Of a stretch of 64,000 nucleotides of DNA, positions 35,301 to 45,374 are shown one piece after another. Numbering within the stretch: the stretch's first letter is position 1; every line of letters begins with the position of its first letter. The notes beneath the pieces were generated by a model, which saw only the letters and a program-made list of their open reading frames with translations, did not search any database and was not told the DNA's origin. The stretch covers positions 144,744,257 to 144,808,256 of the forward strand of contig OY987298.1 of assembly GCA_963920635.1 (NCBI GenBank), written 5' to 3'. The DNA comes from Pseudeuparius sepicola (taxonomy: Eukaryota; Arthropoda; Insecta; Coleoptera; Anthribidae). Made by a program: the position numbers and the translations under genes.

Positions 35301-38300
35301 GAAAAACAATTAAATATTTAAGGCTTTATAAATGAGATAGTATTTTTGACAATATTTTAGTTTTTATCTTTTATAATAGGTGGTAGCGGCTAATTTCAGA
35401 GATGTTTTGCTAATTTGTCTGAATTTAGTGTCGTGAGTCCAGTCCATTACATTTATTTTTGGTATGATCTCTTGCTATTTTGTACCGAGTCAAGTTTTGG
35501 TCTGCAATATATAAAACCTAAAAAAATTAAACTAAAAAAGAGATAAAGGGTACATTTGAACTACTTTTATTTTTAACTGTGTGAACTACTTTGTTTTAAT
35601 TATTATTGTAATTAAAGTATATATAAATTCCTTGTAAAAAGTGTCCTAATAATGTTTTAGTAACGATAGTAGTAGCAGAGGTAGTAATTATTATGATCAA
35701 AGCGGTTCCGAAGCTTTGAAAAAAAAAATACAAGTAGACCTTACTTAATTGCAGTCAAAAAGAGAAGAAGCTCCACTGGTATATGCGCAGCCGCAGCATG
35801 AAAAACCTTAAAGACGAGCCCGAAAAAGATGCCAGGTCGAGGAGGAGCAGCTTTGGGCCACGTGCGATGTTGGAACGACGCTGGTCTGCCGTCAGTCAGG
35901 CCGCCAACTTTAAGAAGAAAAAAACGAATCCTACTGATTCTACTGCCGTTCCTATGGCCAAAAGTGACAGTTGTACTGGGATTGAGAATAAAATGACAGG
36001 ATCGGAGCCAGAACCAGACTACGTTAGGGTAAGCGAAATCATTATAAACAAAAAATAATATAAGATGAGACACTAAAATGTTATGGTGTTGACTAGGCCT
36101 GAGACAAAATATCGATAAAATCGAAAGTATTGATACTATCGATTTTATCCATACTCGATATTCAATTTCGATAAATCGAAATATCGATATTATCGATTTT
36201 ATCGATCTTTTCGATTTTATCGATCTTTTCGATTTTATCGATCTTTTCGATTTTATCGATATTTTCGATTTTATCGATATTTTCGATTTTATCGATCTTT
36301 TCGATTTTATCGATCTTTTCGATTTTATCGATATTTTCGATTTTATCGATCTTTTCGATTTTATCGATCTTTTTTGATTTTATCGATCTTTTCGATTTTA
36401 TCGATCTTTTCGGTTTTATCGATTTTATCGATCTTTTCGACTTTATCGATATTTTTGATTTTATCGATCTTTCCAATTATATCTATCTTTTGAAATTGTT
36501 TGCAAAAATAAAGGAAATTGCTGCACCCATTGCTGCGTCCAGACCGCGTCCGCAGCAAGCCGATCGGCCTTTTTTTTGTCTAGCTTCTTAAATAAAATTG
36601 ATTATATCGATCAATAAGATCAATTATATCGATAAGATCGATTTTATCGATACGATCGATTTTATCGATAAGATCGATTTTATCGATAAGATCGATTTTA
36701 TCGATTTATCGATAAGATCGATTATATCGATAAGATCGATTTTATCGATTTATCGATTTTATCGATATTTTTTCAGTATCGATTTCCGATACTGAAATTT
36801 GGAGATCGAACAGTCCTAGTGTTGACCTTATAACCGAATTTGGAAAAGTAGACAATCATATGCTTACTGTCACAGAAACTGTAATTAGTTGTTGAAAATT
36901 GAAAGTTAGTGTTTTGTTTAGTTTCATGCATTTTTTTGTTAGGTTCCAAAAGCAGAATATGAAGAAATAAAAAACAGAGTGTCGGCGATAGAGAGAAGGA
37001 TATCCCTGGAGTTAGAAACTGTCGAATCTCAAATGACAGAAAATGAAAACAATATAAACAGCGAAGTAAATGACGAGATTGCCATTAAACAAAGTAACAT
37101 TCAAAATGTTCAAAATGCATACAAACAAACTTTAGAACAGGCTGAAACTTTGAGCCCCAGTACTGATCACCTTGCCAGAAGGTTGAGTAAGGAATTGAGG
37201 ATTAGAAGAAGTACAGAACCGAAAATTATAAGGTAAGTGTGCATTTAAAATCGTCTCGTGCACGAGACCGATTATTTTCCTGTTTTCTACACGTTTATCG
37301 GACCTTACGTTTTAGGTCTCCAAGTGCAAGAAAAATCGGAACTATCAGAAGACGTTCGAGGGAAGTGGAAAAGAAAAACGTTAAAATAAATCGTCACCAA
37401 TCGTGGCATATGGGGGTGACACAAGCCAACCTACAAAGTAACATACCGACCATACCTAGGGTCAGCCTACAGAGGAAAACGAGCACGCCGATTGGGGTAG
37501 AGCACAAACTCGTTAGAAGGCCCTTAACCGAGGTAAGGTTGGTACTCGCCACACAATTTTGGTTAGAATACCTTTGTCATCATACTTCACTTTAATGATT
37601 TTTCGCTGCTGAAGATGAACCCTTAGTGGTTTGAAACATGTACAGTTTTTCTTTTTGAGAATATAAACTGTTTGTGAGTTTCGACTGGAAAGTTTGCTTT
37701 ATTTAATTTTTATCACATTACTCCACTGTAAGAAGATGGACTATTTTTTCTTTTTAAACATTTCATTTTATTTTAGATTTAAATTCATTGTAACAGACAC
37801 ATTTGCATGTTTTTATGTTACAAAGATTCTGCAACAATGGTGTTTTTAACATTAAACCACCCTGTCGATTTTTTTGGTCATGTAGCGCCGCCAGTGGCGA
37901 TCGCTGCACAGGTCTTTAATATAGTGTCGGTCCAGACCACGGCCCTCGTAAAATTAACAGGACCGCCATTGGACCCTAGTCCCTCCAATTTTTAGCCATA
38001 CGGCAGAGGGTGCTGGTGTCCGTCAGGATAGCCGCCATATTGGGCCTATTCTAGGGGATTTAGTGTGCATTCTAGGGGAGAAGCGAAATGTGTGGTGGCA
38101 ACACAAAATGCCATTTGACCACGGCCAACCACAGCCCTCGTGCATTTGACAGCCAATGACGTGTGGGCCCAACATGGCCGACCTTTCGATGGGACATATT
38201 ATGTATATAGGTGGGACAAATGATTGTACTGGAAAAGCAGTCCAGTTTATTTTTGGAGGGCCGTGGTCCAGACTGAGTAAAGTGTTTTCCATTAGGAACA

Positions 38301-40681
38301 ATCTGATTTTTAAATGTCATGGCTGTCATGTTTTAAAAATGTAAAGATGTTATTTGTGTTTAGTATACCCTAATGGTAATTATACATCATGGCAAATTTT
38401 ACATCTCTACAATGTTTGGTAATTATCGAAAAAAAAAAAGTGAAGCAGTTCTTGATTCTGTATACTTTTGACTCATTATTACAAACCGAAATATTTCAGG
38501 AATTGCTGTATCAAACAAGAAATTACAATTATCTTATGTACTTGGTCTCAGAGAACCACTTTTTCTTTGAAGTCTATTGATTTAGGAGATATGATGGATA
38601 TGATGCATTGCAATGTACAAAGCATCAAATAGCAGATCTTAAGCCTGTTTTACATTGACAATTTCTTCATGAATAATTTTATGAATTAATTCAATAAAAT
38701 AAATAAAATTCAAGCAAACCATGACATTGGCATGTTGCCCATTACATAATTTTTGAGACCCGAATGTCCTAGTTCTATCCCAGAAGAGCTTGATGAAGAC
38801 TATATATTTCAATTTGGACTTTCCTACCAAACATGTTCACCAAGACATGCTTGCGTTGCTGCCCCAGAGGAGTTTTGTGATTATTTCGTGCTGTGCCTTG
38901 GCAGCGGAATACATAAATAAAACATATATTGTAAGATTAAATCGTATAATACAGTGAGCACGTAAAGGTTGGAATAAATTCGGTAAAATGTGGTACTGTG
39001 CGATAAAAAAAAACGCCTTGACACGTCCAACATAATTTTGAAAGGCGCATATTTTGACATATTGTCGTTTTTTTTTGACGTCATTACTAACCAAGCTATG
39101 ACGTCATCTATATATTTTTTAAACCACTATTTAGGCAAATAATAATATTAAATTACATAAAAAAATTTCATAAATTTTTAATTTAACATAAATTATTAAG
39201 TTTTTAGACATTTCTTTATAAGACGACTGTACCTGCATTGTAGTAGTTAGTTTTTGCTCGGTTCCATTTTTAAGCAGGCTTAATTTTTAATCTAACAGTA
39301 CTATTTACCGAATTTATTCCAACCTTTACGTGCTCTCTGTATGTACCTAAAAATTGTGAACATTAAACACACCTTTTATTTAAGAATAATATCTTTAAAA
39401 TTATGTACTCTCCTCTTCCTCTTCTATAGGTATACCTAATGCCTCAAATAAAAACCAGTATCAAAATATAACCTTCTTTGTGTTCAAATTTTCAATGATA
39501 GTACTCCTGAAGTTCACGCAAAACTTGACGGAAAATAGAACATGCTCTAATTCATGAAGAAATTGCCAGTGTAATACATGATTTTTTAAATTAATTTGTC
39601 CTTGAAGCAACTTCATGAAGAAATTGCCAATGTAAAACAGGCTTTAATTGACCGTTCAATGTTTATACGCACAAAATATAGCTTACATGCTGTGAAACAG
39701 TCTATTATAGGTTATAGATCTGTCATCACTAATGAACAATCTGTCAAATTTGTTTACTCTTGGCATTATCCTACTAATGAAAGTTATTCGACAGTTGGTC
39801 AGTATAGGGAGTTCAGTGGTTGAATAACTTTCGTTAGTAGATAGATCAGGCTCTTGGTCAAGTATCCTGCTACTTTTCGGAAGGCTAGTAGTGCCATTCC
39901 AAATCACGTATGCGCAGAGTTGCCTAAAGAAATGCTCTGACAACTGTCATAAAATCGTTTTTGTTTACATTTCTTCCAGATTTCACTAGAAGACGTCAAC
40001 ATCCAGATCCCATACAACCTCCGCAAATCGTCGCCACGCATTCAAACTTCCATCAATGCAAATTCCGAACTGTCCCACCTTTCCAAAAACTCGAAACTCT
40101 CCTGCAACACTTCTGGCAGCTCCACGGAACACTGGACCAGCGCCGAGGGCTTCTTCTCCTCCGAGAAAATACCCGGAAGTTGTTCGAGCTCCGATCGCGC
40201 GTCCATCGCCAAAATTCGTTCCCAGAACGCCGGCACGGTACTGGCCAAGGCCCGGTTATTCGATACCATGAAAGGTTCCGATAATTCCAGCTCGATCAAA
40301 TCGAACGGCACCCCCAAAAAGGTCGTACATTCGAAAAAGATGGGCGCGATTCGAAACTCGGAAGCCCGAATGTCTTGCCGCGTGCGCGCGCTACGAAGCG
40401 AAGACAGGAAGTCCAAGAAAAGCATGTCGCCGCGGAGACGGAACGTGCTTAACTCGTCGCACAGGCAGAGGATTCAAGCGGCGAGGCGGTACGCCGAGGA
40501 AAACAGGATAAACGTCTTGGCGACGCCTCTGCGAGACTCGAACGTTACGACGCCGAGAAGCAACGTGCCGCAAATCAAGAAGCCGCTGATGGTTAGGTCG
40601 CCGAAGAGGTTATGCCGTACGCCAGTCGTCGATAGAAAGACGCCAATGAAGGTTTTAGTGACACCGAGGTTTAATATTTGA
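32365..40681 (+). CDS. ARHGAP11A: Rho GTPase-activating protein, ARHGAP11A type
   Basis: Twelve exons join in frame to 859 residues: 32365-32475, 32534-32728, 32798-33025, 33083-33232, 33284-33404, 33827-33983, 34078-34164, 34247-34294, 35755-36028, 36943-37232, 37316-37532 and 39980-40681. The N terminus (QHLRKFGIKF, then KFGKKFFKVPL) precedes a RhoGAP domain at about residues 40-245. It contains the arginine-finger segment GIFRKEGS (Arg90), FLRELPEPLIP (about 128-137) and SNLAIVVGPN (about 195-204). The domain should speed GTP hydrolysis by Rho-family GTPases. After it come a basic linker (KKRKKRRSGSL) and short Thr-Pro motifs (VTPC, STPFTPSRTPI, near-terminal CRTPVV and KTPMKVLVTPRF). This order matches vertebrate ARHGAP11A, which is linked to cytokinesis and proliferation; family function is inferred from homology. 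Met3 is an alternative start. AATAAA is at 41181. Confidence 0.9.
32534..33232 (+). CDS. ARHGAP11A: RhoGAP catalytic core, exons 2-4 of the ARHGAP11A-like gene
   Basis: Three phase-0 exons (32534-32728, 32798-33025, 33083-33232), separated by introns of only 69 and 57 bp, carry the catalytic core. Exon 2 has the arginine finger, exon 3 the LRELPEPLIP helix and exon 4 the conserved Asn segment (SNLAIVVGPN). All expected catalytic landmarks are intact, so GAP activity is likely. Confidence 0.9.
33480..33622. mobile_element. Short palindromic MITE in RhoGAP intron 5
   Basis: gttcaacgaatgttcatacc and its inverse frame a nearly complete hairpin centred on cggatatcgg. A half-site resembling its end occurs near 7190-7215. 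Confidence 0.75.
34372..35253. mobile_element. Foldback/mariner-like element in RhoGAP intron 8
   Basis: CAGTGTGGTCATTT...AAATGACCACACTG ends are flanked by TA (34370-34371, 35254-35255). The arms stay inverted-repeat over about 270 bp (ccttatttcagaaa / tttctgaaataagg). No transposase is found. Confidence 0.82.
36094..36818. mobile_element. hAT-like element made of tcgattttatcga arrays
   Basis: TAGGCCTGAG...CCTA is flanked by GTGTTGAC on both sides (36086-36093, 36819-36826). Inside are an 18-bp tandem array (gatcttttcgattttatc, 36185-36480) and an inverted counterpart (36598-36770). It lies in RhoGAP intron 9. Repetitive IDKIEK reading frames here are artefacts. Confidence 0.85.
37765..37934 (-). 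mobile_element. TIR element family A, one end
   Basis: It is the terminal 170 bp of family A in inverse, ending ggtctttaatatagtgtcggtccag. It abuts the element starting at 37934. Confidence 0.65.
37934..38272. mobile_element. MITE family H, copy 1
   Basis: Terminal inverted repeats ccacggccctcg / ggagggccgtgg bound the element. The internal segment ggaaaagcagtccagttta and gccgccatattgg recur in inverse at 43953-44363. Confidence 0.65.
38643..39643. mobile_element. TTAA-flanked element with nested mariner-like MITE
   Basis: GCCTGTTTTACATTG...CAATGTAAAACAGGC is flanked by TTAA (38639-38642, 39644-39647), as in piggyBac-like elements. A second element (38952-39339) lies inside. The host is RhoGAP intron 11. 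Confidence 0.78.
38952..39339. mobile_element. Mariner-like MITE nested at a TA site
   Basis: CAGTGAGCACGTAAAGG...CCTTTACGTGCTCTCTG is flanked by TA on both sides. It is about 390 bp long with no coding capacity. Confidence 0.82.
39762..39845. repeat. Small imperfect palindrome
   Basis: ctactaatgaaagttattcgac and its inverse gttgaataactttcgttagta enclose a 30-bp centre. Confidence 0.6.
39980..40681 (+). CDS. ARHGAP11A: Terminal exon of the ARHGAP11A-like gene
   Basis: This single 234-codon exon encodes a Ser-rich, basic, probably disordered tail. It ends with clustered SP/TP sites and basic residues (MSPRRR, VRSPKRL, CRTPVV, KTPMKVLVTP), which look like proline-directed kinase sites. It follows a 2.4-kb intron loaded with transposons and joins exon 11 in phase 0. 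Confidence 0.85.
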   Translation: MSLEDVNIQIPYNLRKSSPRIQTSINANSELSHLSKNSKLSCNTSGSSTEHWTSAEGFFSSEKIPGSCSSSDRASIAKIRSQNAGTVLAKARLFDTMKGSDNSSSIKSNGTPKKVVHSKKMGAIRNSEARMSCRVRALRSEDRKSKKSMSPRRRNVLNSSHRQRIQAARRYAEENRINVLATPLRDSNVTTPRSNVPQIKKPLMVRSPKRLCRTPVVDRKTPMKVLVTPRFNI

Positions 40682-41180
40682 CGGATAGGAAGCATGCAGA
40701 TTGAAATAATTTGGCAGGTAGATGGGTGGGCGTTTTTTATGTCTGATATTACAGGAAAAATTTTGAGCATTTTCTTTAATATCTCCTAAAATAATAATTG
40801 CATATGAGATTTGAAAATACATCAACTCCTCACTGCCATATTAGCCTTTCATATGACAATAATTTAATTATTAAAACTGTTTCCTAGATTTTAGATAGAT
40901 TACAGATTATAAATATTAAGAGATATTTAAAAAACACCAAAATTTTTCCTCCGATATCGGACATTGCTCTTAACATGTATTACCAGTGAATGACTGGTTA
41001 TTGAGGTTTTTTTATTGTATTAATCATTTTTTGATTAAAAAAAAAACATTGTTTATAATTGTGGAAATCCACGATGACCTATATTTTATAATGAATATTT
41101 GCTCATATATTTAACTTTTATATTTTCCTAGCCATATTAGGTCTATTTGACAAGTTTTTGCTCCGTATTTGTATATGCAA

Positions 41181-41186
41181 AATAAA
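41181..41186 (+). promoter_or_regulatory. Likely polyadenylation signal of the RhoGAP gene
   Basis: AATAAA lies 500 bp after the stop codon. No closer consensus signal was noticed in the AT-rich 3' flank. Confidence 0.4.
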
Positions 41187-41508
41187 GAATTTTTTTCTAA
41201 AATTCCCGTTTTTGTTCGTATCTTCATAAGCCGACAAATAGCAGACTTCGATCCTATTATATTTGCGTTATTATTTTATGATCATAGATATTTTTGAATG
41301 ATGGACTGATTTTATGTTACATTTGAACCATCGATTAACCTTATTCAATGATTTGAACTAACCATTTTTAAGTCTTTTTTGCAAACATGTACACAATGAA
41401 TTCTACTAGAAAATGAAGTGAAAAACTCTGTTAATTTCTCAAACGAATCAAGATATCGGGATGCAGTTCGCCATTTACTTTCAAAAAACGATATCCCAAA
41501 AATCTAAG

Positions 41509-42135
41509 TTATAGTGATTTTACACATGCATGGATTTAGTGGCGCCAGTGGTCGCGCCAGTTCTATTTGCATGCCAGAAAAGGTTTACACAGATGTTCAA
41601 AAACAGCAACTTTTGGCATGCCAGTTTCATTTTGAAATTGACACTGCACAGTGCGCAATGTGGACTGAACTTCGCGAAGCCTGCAAAATAACTGCTGACT
41701 TTTTAGTGAATAAAAAAGATAGAAGAAATACAGAAAAAAAGAAAGGACGAAAAGGCCGTGTGTGGGTTAAACCACGTCGGCCCTTCCAGAAATTTTATTG
41801 TCAGTTCTGCTGACCACTTTTTTAGCCATATTTACACATTACCTATTTATAGCTATCAATCACACGAATTACTAGCTCCACCGTCCACCGTCGAAAATGC
41901 AACTAAAACCTGGCGAGCCGACGTGCAAGTGCTTGTTTACACACGCCAATTATATTTTCTTGCAGCTATGAGTCACCACTGGCGCAACTGATTTCAGAAG
42001 ACTACAGACTTTTTCGGTCTATGCATGCAAAGATTCAACTTTTATGCAAGTCAATGTTTACACGTGCAAATTTAATTTACTGGCGCGCCAGTTCTTATTG
42101 GCGCAAATAAATCTATGCATGTGTAAACTCACCAT
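41509..42135. mobile_element. TIR element, possibly PIF/Harbinger-derived
   Basis: The ends gtgattttacacatgcatgg and its near inverse atgcatgtgtaaactcac bound about 625 bp. A plus-strand ORF (41514-41813) contains the basic stretch KKGRKGRVWVKPRRPFQK, which faintly resembles the N-terminal region of Harbinger transposases. The remainder of a transposase is missing. Confidence 0.4.
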
Positions 42136-42561
42136 TACTATAATAGCACAGATAACCTATATAATAGTGATACTTTTTGTTTGAAGTCTTGATTACGGGA
42201 TAATAGGCCATCAACTGGCAGATCTTGATTCTGTATATATTTGCCTGTTTCGATTCAAAATATTTCAATTACTAGATTAAAGAAAAAAATCCAATTTTAT
42301 TATGTACATTTGAACTCCTACTTGGTTTCAGATTGCCACTATTTATCTTTACGATCTCTTTGAATAGCATGCATTGCAAAAATAACAGATTTTGATTTTG
42401 TAATATACTTTTCCTTTGTTATTTTACAGTTAATCAAAGAAAAAATATGTTTTTTTTATTATGTTCATTTGAACTACACTCAGTTTCAGAATGCAATATT
42501 TTCTTTGAAGTAATTATTAATTCATCACGGAATGTCATACCTAATACCTAATATATATTAC

Positions 42562-42601
42562 CACAGACCTATATAGCTTAGCGAAGCTATATAGGTCTGT
42601 G
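42562..42601. repeat. Perfect hairpin, 18-bp stem and 4-nt loop
   Basis: cacagacctatatagctt, loop agcg, then the exact inverse. It lies downstream of both convergent genes. No T-run follows. Confidence 0.85.
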
Positions 42602-42927
42602 ATATTACAAATATGTAGTATCTACATATATGCAGGATGAGTCCTATAAATTATAATTTCGCCAAGCAATAATAAGAACCTAGGAACAGTGAATTTAAAG
42701 GTCCAAATTGTTAAAGGGTAAAGTATGAAATTCAACTGCCTTGTTTTCTTCAGGTGAAATTACGTCGATAGTGTCTATTTAATAAATCAACCAAAACTCA
42801 ACAATTCAATTCTTAAAATAAACTCAAATAACTGAAACTAAATTAACTTATCAGAGTAAAAACCAAACAAATAAATCCCACTTTGGTAACATATTGCAAC
42901 AAATTCAGTCTTCCGTTATGTAAATAC

Positions 42928-43582
42928 CTACTTCTCTGCATCTAAACTATCAATTTCAGGCTTCTTAAACCTAAACATAGACTGTCTGGGACGCGAACAC
43001 ATCTCGCAACGCTTTTTTTCGTTGACAATCACCCCTGTGTGCAATTTCTTTCTATTGCGTAGCCAGATTCTGTGGGGCGAAACCAAAAATAAATGGTTGC
43101 AAATGTGTTTGTCCACAAGCACTTTAAACTCCATTCTCTCCATCAGTCTGAATCTATAATCTGAAAATTCTTTTAAATGGCTCGTCGAATGGCAATTTTC
43201 TTCACCGAGGAATGTTCGTAAGATATAACGTTTGTTGGATTCCACTTCTTCGAAGATTTCGTGGCTTATGTACCTAAAGAAAAACAATATCGTACTTTGA
43301 AATAGAGAATAAGATAATGCCTATTTACAGTGCCGCAAAAAAGTTCTTTGCAGTAAAATCCTCCTTTGAAAAATTGGCTCTCATAAAATACTGAAGAACT
43401 GTCACCATGAGATATTTGTCGGCTACGGCGCAGCATACGTCTTTTTCAAGGAAATTTTTAATTAGGGGGTCATCTACAAAAAAAATCGTAAACAAATTCT
43501 CAAGTTGAATAAAACCACATAAAAACTCTTTACCCATTAAATCGAAAAAACACATCGTTAGTTCTTCAAACTTGAGAGCCAT
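42928..43582 (-). CDS. Speedy/RINGO-type CDK activator
   Basis: Three exons on the minus strand, 43582-43534, 43473-43329 and 43273-42928, give 179 residues. The Speedy/RINGO core is recognisable: MCFFDLM-DDPLIKNFL, CCAVADKYL (around residue 35), LQYFMRANF, NFFAALYI and the late segment LFLVSPHRIWLRNR. Family members bind and activate CDK1/CDK2 without a cyclin and often act in meiosis or the G1/S and G2/M steps; that role is inferred from homology. The first intron is exactly 60 nt and stays open in frame, so a naive ORF reading adds 20 false residues. Splicing restores FDLMDDPL, which fits the family. The gene is tail-to-tail with the RhoGAP gene and head-to-head with HRD1. A TTTATT (AATAAA on the minus strand) lies at 42455-42460. 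Confidence 0.85.
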
Positions 43583-43952
43583 TTTTTTCGCGCTTGTGCA
43601 AACTATGGCGACGTTGCCAAACTTTCGAAGTTAGAGCAGAGAAATGTTTCTCTAAGAGGTAGGTCAAAAATTTATTTAGGTACATGAAAATACAGGTACC
43701 TATTGTGCCTACCTAATTTAATATTTTTTTACCAAAGTCCACTAGGTATGCATGTGTCGCATTACTGGGTAAAAGCATTGAGTAAAGGAATTTTACTCAA
43801 TAATAGGTAAAAGTAAAAGCTTACAGAAAAGATAAAGATACGGTGATATGCCTCCGATCAACTACGGTAACAGTTTTCAATACCACCCCACCCGACAATG
43901 GAAAAAAAATGAAAAATGGAGCGCTTAGACTGTGATTATAGAGACATCAGGC

Positions 43953-44363
43953 ACGACCCTCGCAATAAACTGGACTCAAGCATTTGTCCCACCTATATGC
44001 ATATATATGTCCCACCCATTGAGGTCCCCATACTACCTCAATGGTCCCACCGAAAAGTTGGTCATATTGGGCGGGCGCACACGTCATTGGATGTCAAATG
44101 TCAAATGCACGAGTGCCGTGGTCAGAGAAATGGAGTAATTTCTCTGGCCGTGGTTGGCCCTCGTTGGCCGTTGTCAAATGTCATTTTGTGTTGCCACTAC
44201 AAATTTCGCGTTTCCCCTAGAATTTACTCTAAATCCCCTATAATGCACACAATATGGCGGCTACAAAGGCAGGCGCCAGCGCCCTCTGCTGGATGGATAA
44301 AAATTGGTGGAGGGACTAGACTAGAGCCCAATGGAGATCCAGTTTATATTACAAGGGCCGTTG
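43953..44363. mobile_element. MITE family H, copy 2
   Basis: CATCAGGC flanks both ends (43945-43952, 44364-44371). The internal sequence matches 37934-38272 in inverse with an added duplication of the gtggtcagagaaatgg region. Confidence 0.65.
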
Positions 44364-44720
44364 CATCAGGCGTTTATCAAAACAAACCTGTCTTTTATAT
44401 AGGTTCTGACCTTATTGGTGAATTGGTGAAAATGTTATAAGAAAAAAAAGATAAGTAATATAGTCGATTCTCCGAATAGCGAAGACGTTGACAGTTCACT
44501 TGACATTTTGCCAAACTCCCTCTGGAATGGCAGGAAAAACCAGGGACGTATTAGTAGGATAGGGCGTAATGGGTCTTTTTGTCGGAACGATCATACAACT
44601 TTTTTATGGTCTTTTGTTCTAAAAAAAAACAAATGTTTTCGATTACTAATTTAGTAATTTATAATAAAGCAGACTGGATAAATTATAAATAAATAAAGAA
44701 AAAACAGGAAATTTTTTACT

Positions 44721-45089
44721 TATAGTAAAATCGAGCAACTCTTACGCCTGGAGTAAACAAGAGCACGTGGGTTGAAATATCTGCCATAGCCACAAGGAGG
44801 TAGTACGACCTTTATTTAATTTTAGTCTTACAATTGTGTACATCAAAATATTTCAGACAAGAATTATTGGCTTAATTAAAATGGTTCAAAACATCGATAA
44901 AATTATTTGTGGCAGTGTCTAAATAGCTGAAAACAACAAGATAAAACCGAATATCTACACTTCTGCGATCGAGCACGTCCCTGTTGCCGAGTCGGGTGAA
45001 ATTTTATAGCCTACCGACCAATCGCGGATCGTCATTGAACACGTGGTTTTATTTACACTAGGCGTACGGATTGCTCGATTTTAGTATAG
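44721..45089. mobile_element. MITE family I, copy 1
   Basis: The ends tatagtaaaatcgagcaac and attgctcgattttagtata are inverted repeats. It is collinear with 61676-62040 and partly with 52078-52290. Confidence 0.72.
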
Positions 45090-45374
45090 GCTATATAAAT
45101 TATTTATATAAAAGATATGCACATCTGGCAACGCCACACGATCCTCCTCGCAGTTGACTTTTTGAATATTGCCGCGCCTCGATCTGACCAATCAGCGACG
45201 CCCACGCTTCAAACGTCACCGCCAGAGGGCCGGTCGGCGGTCAACGTCACCTTTTTGACAGTTCTCGAAAAACAAAAAACCGAAGGGAAAACACGTAGCC
45301 AAAAGAGGGCAAGACGACAAGATAAATCATCAAATGTGTAGAATATTGCGGAAAAGGCTCGTTTGAAACTCGAA

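Larger units (their letters stand above)
43583..45374. promoter_or_regulatory. Bidirectional intergenic space between Speedy and HRD1
   Basis: This 1.8-kb divergent region must hold both promoters. It contains two transposons (43953-44363, 44721-45089). A TATA-like ctatataaat lies at 45091-45100, immediately after the second element and 275 bp before the HRD1 start codon. Confidence 0.35.

Noticed and set aside
36162..36795. ORFs with IDKIEKIDK and similar repeats on both strands
   Set aside because: They are translations of the tcgattttatcga array in a transposon, open only because the repeat unit length is a multiple of three.
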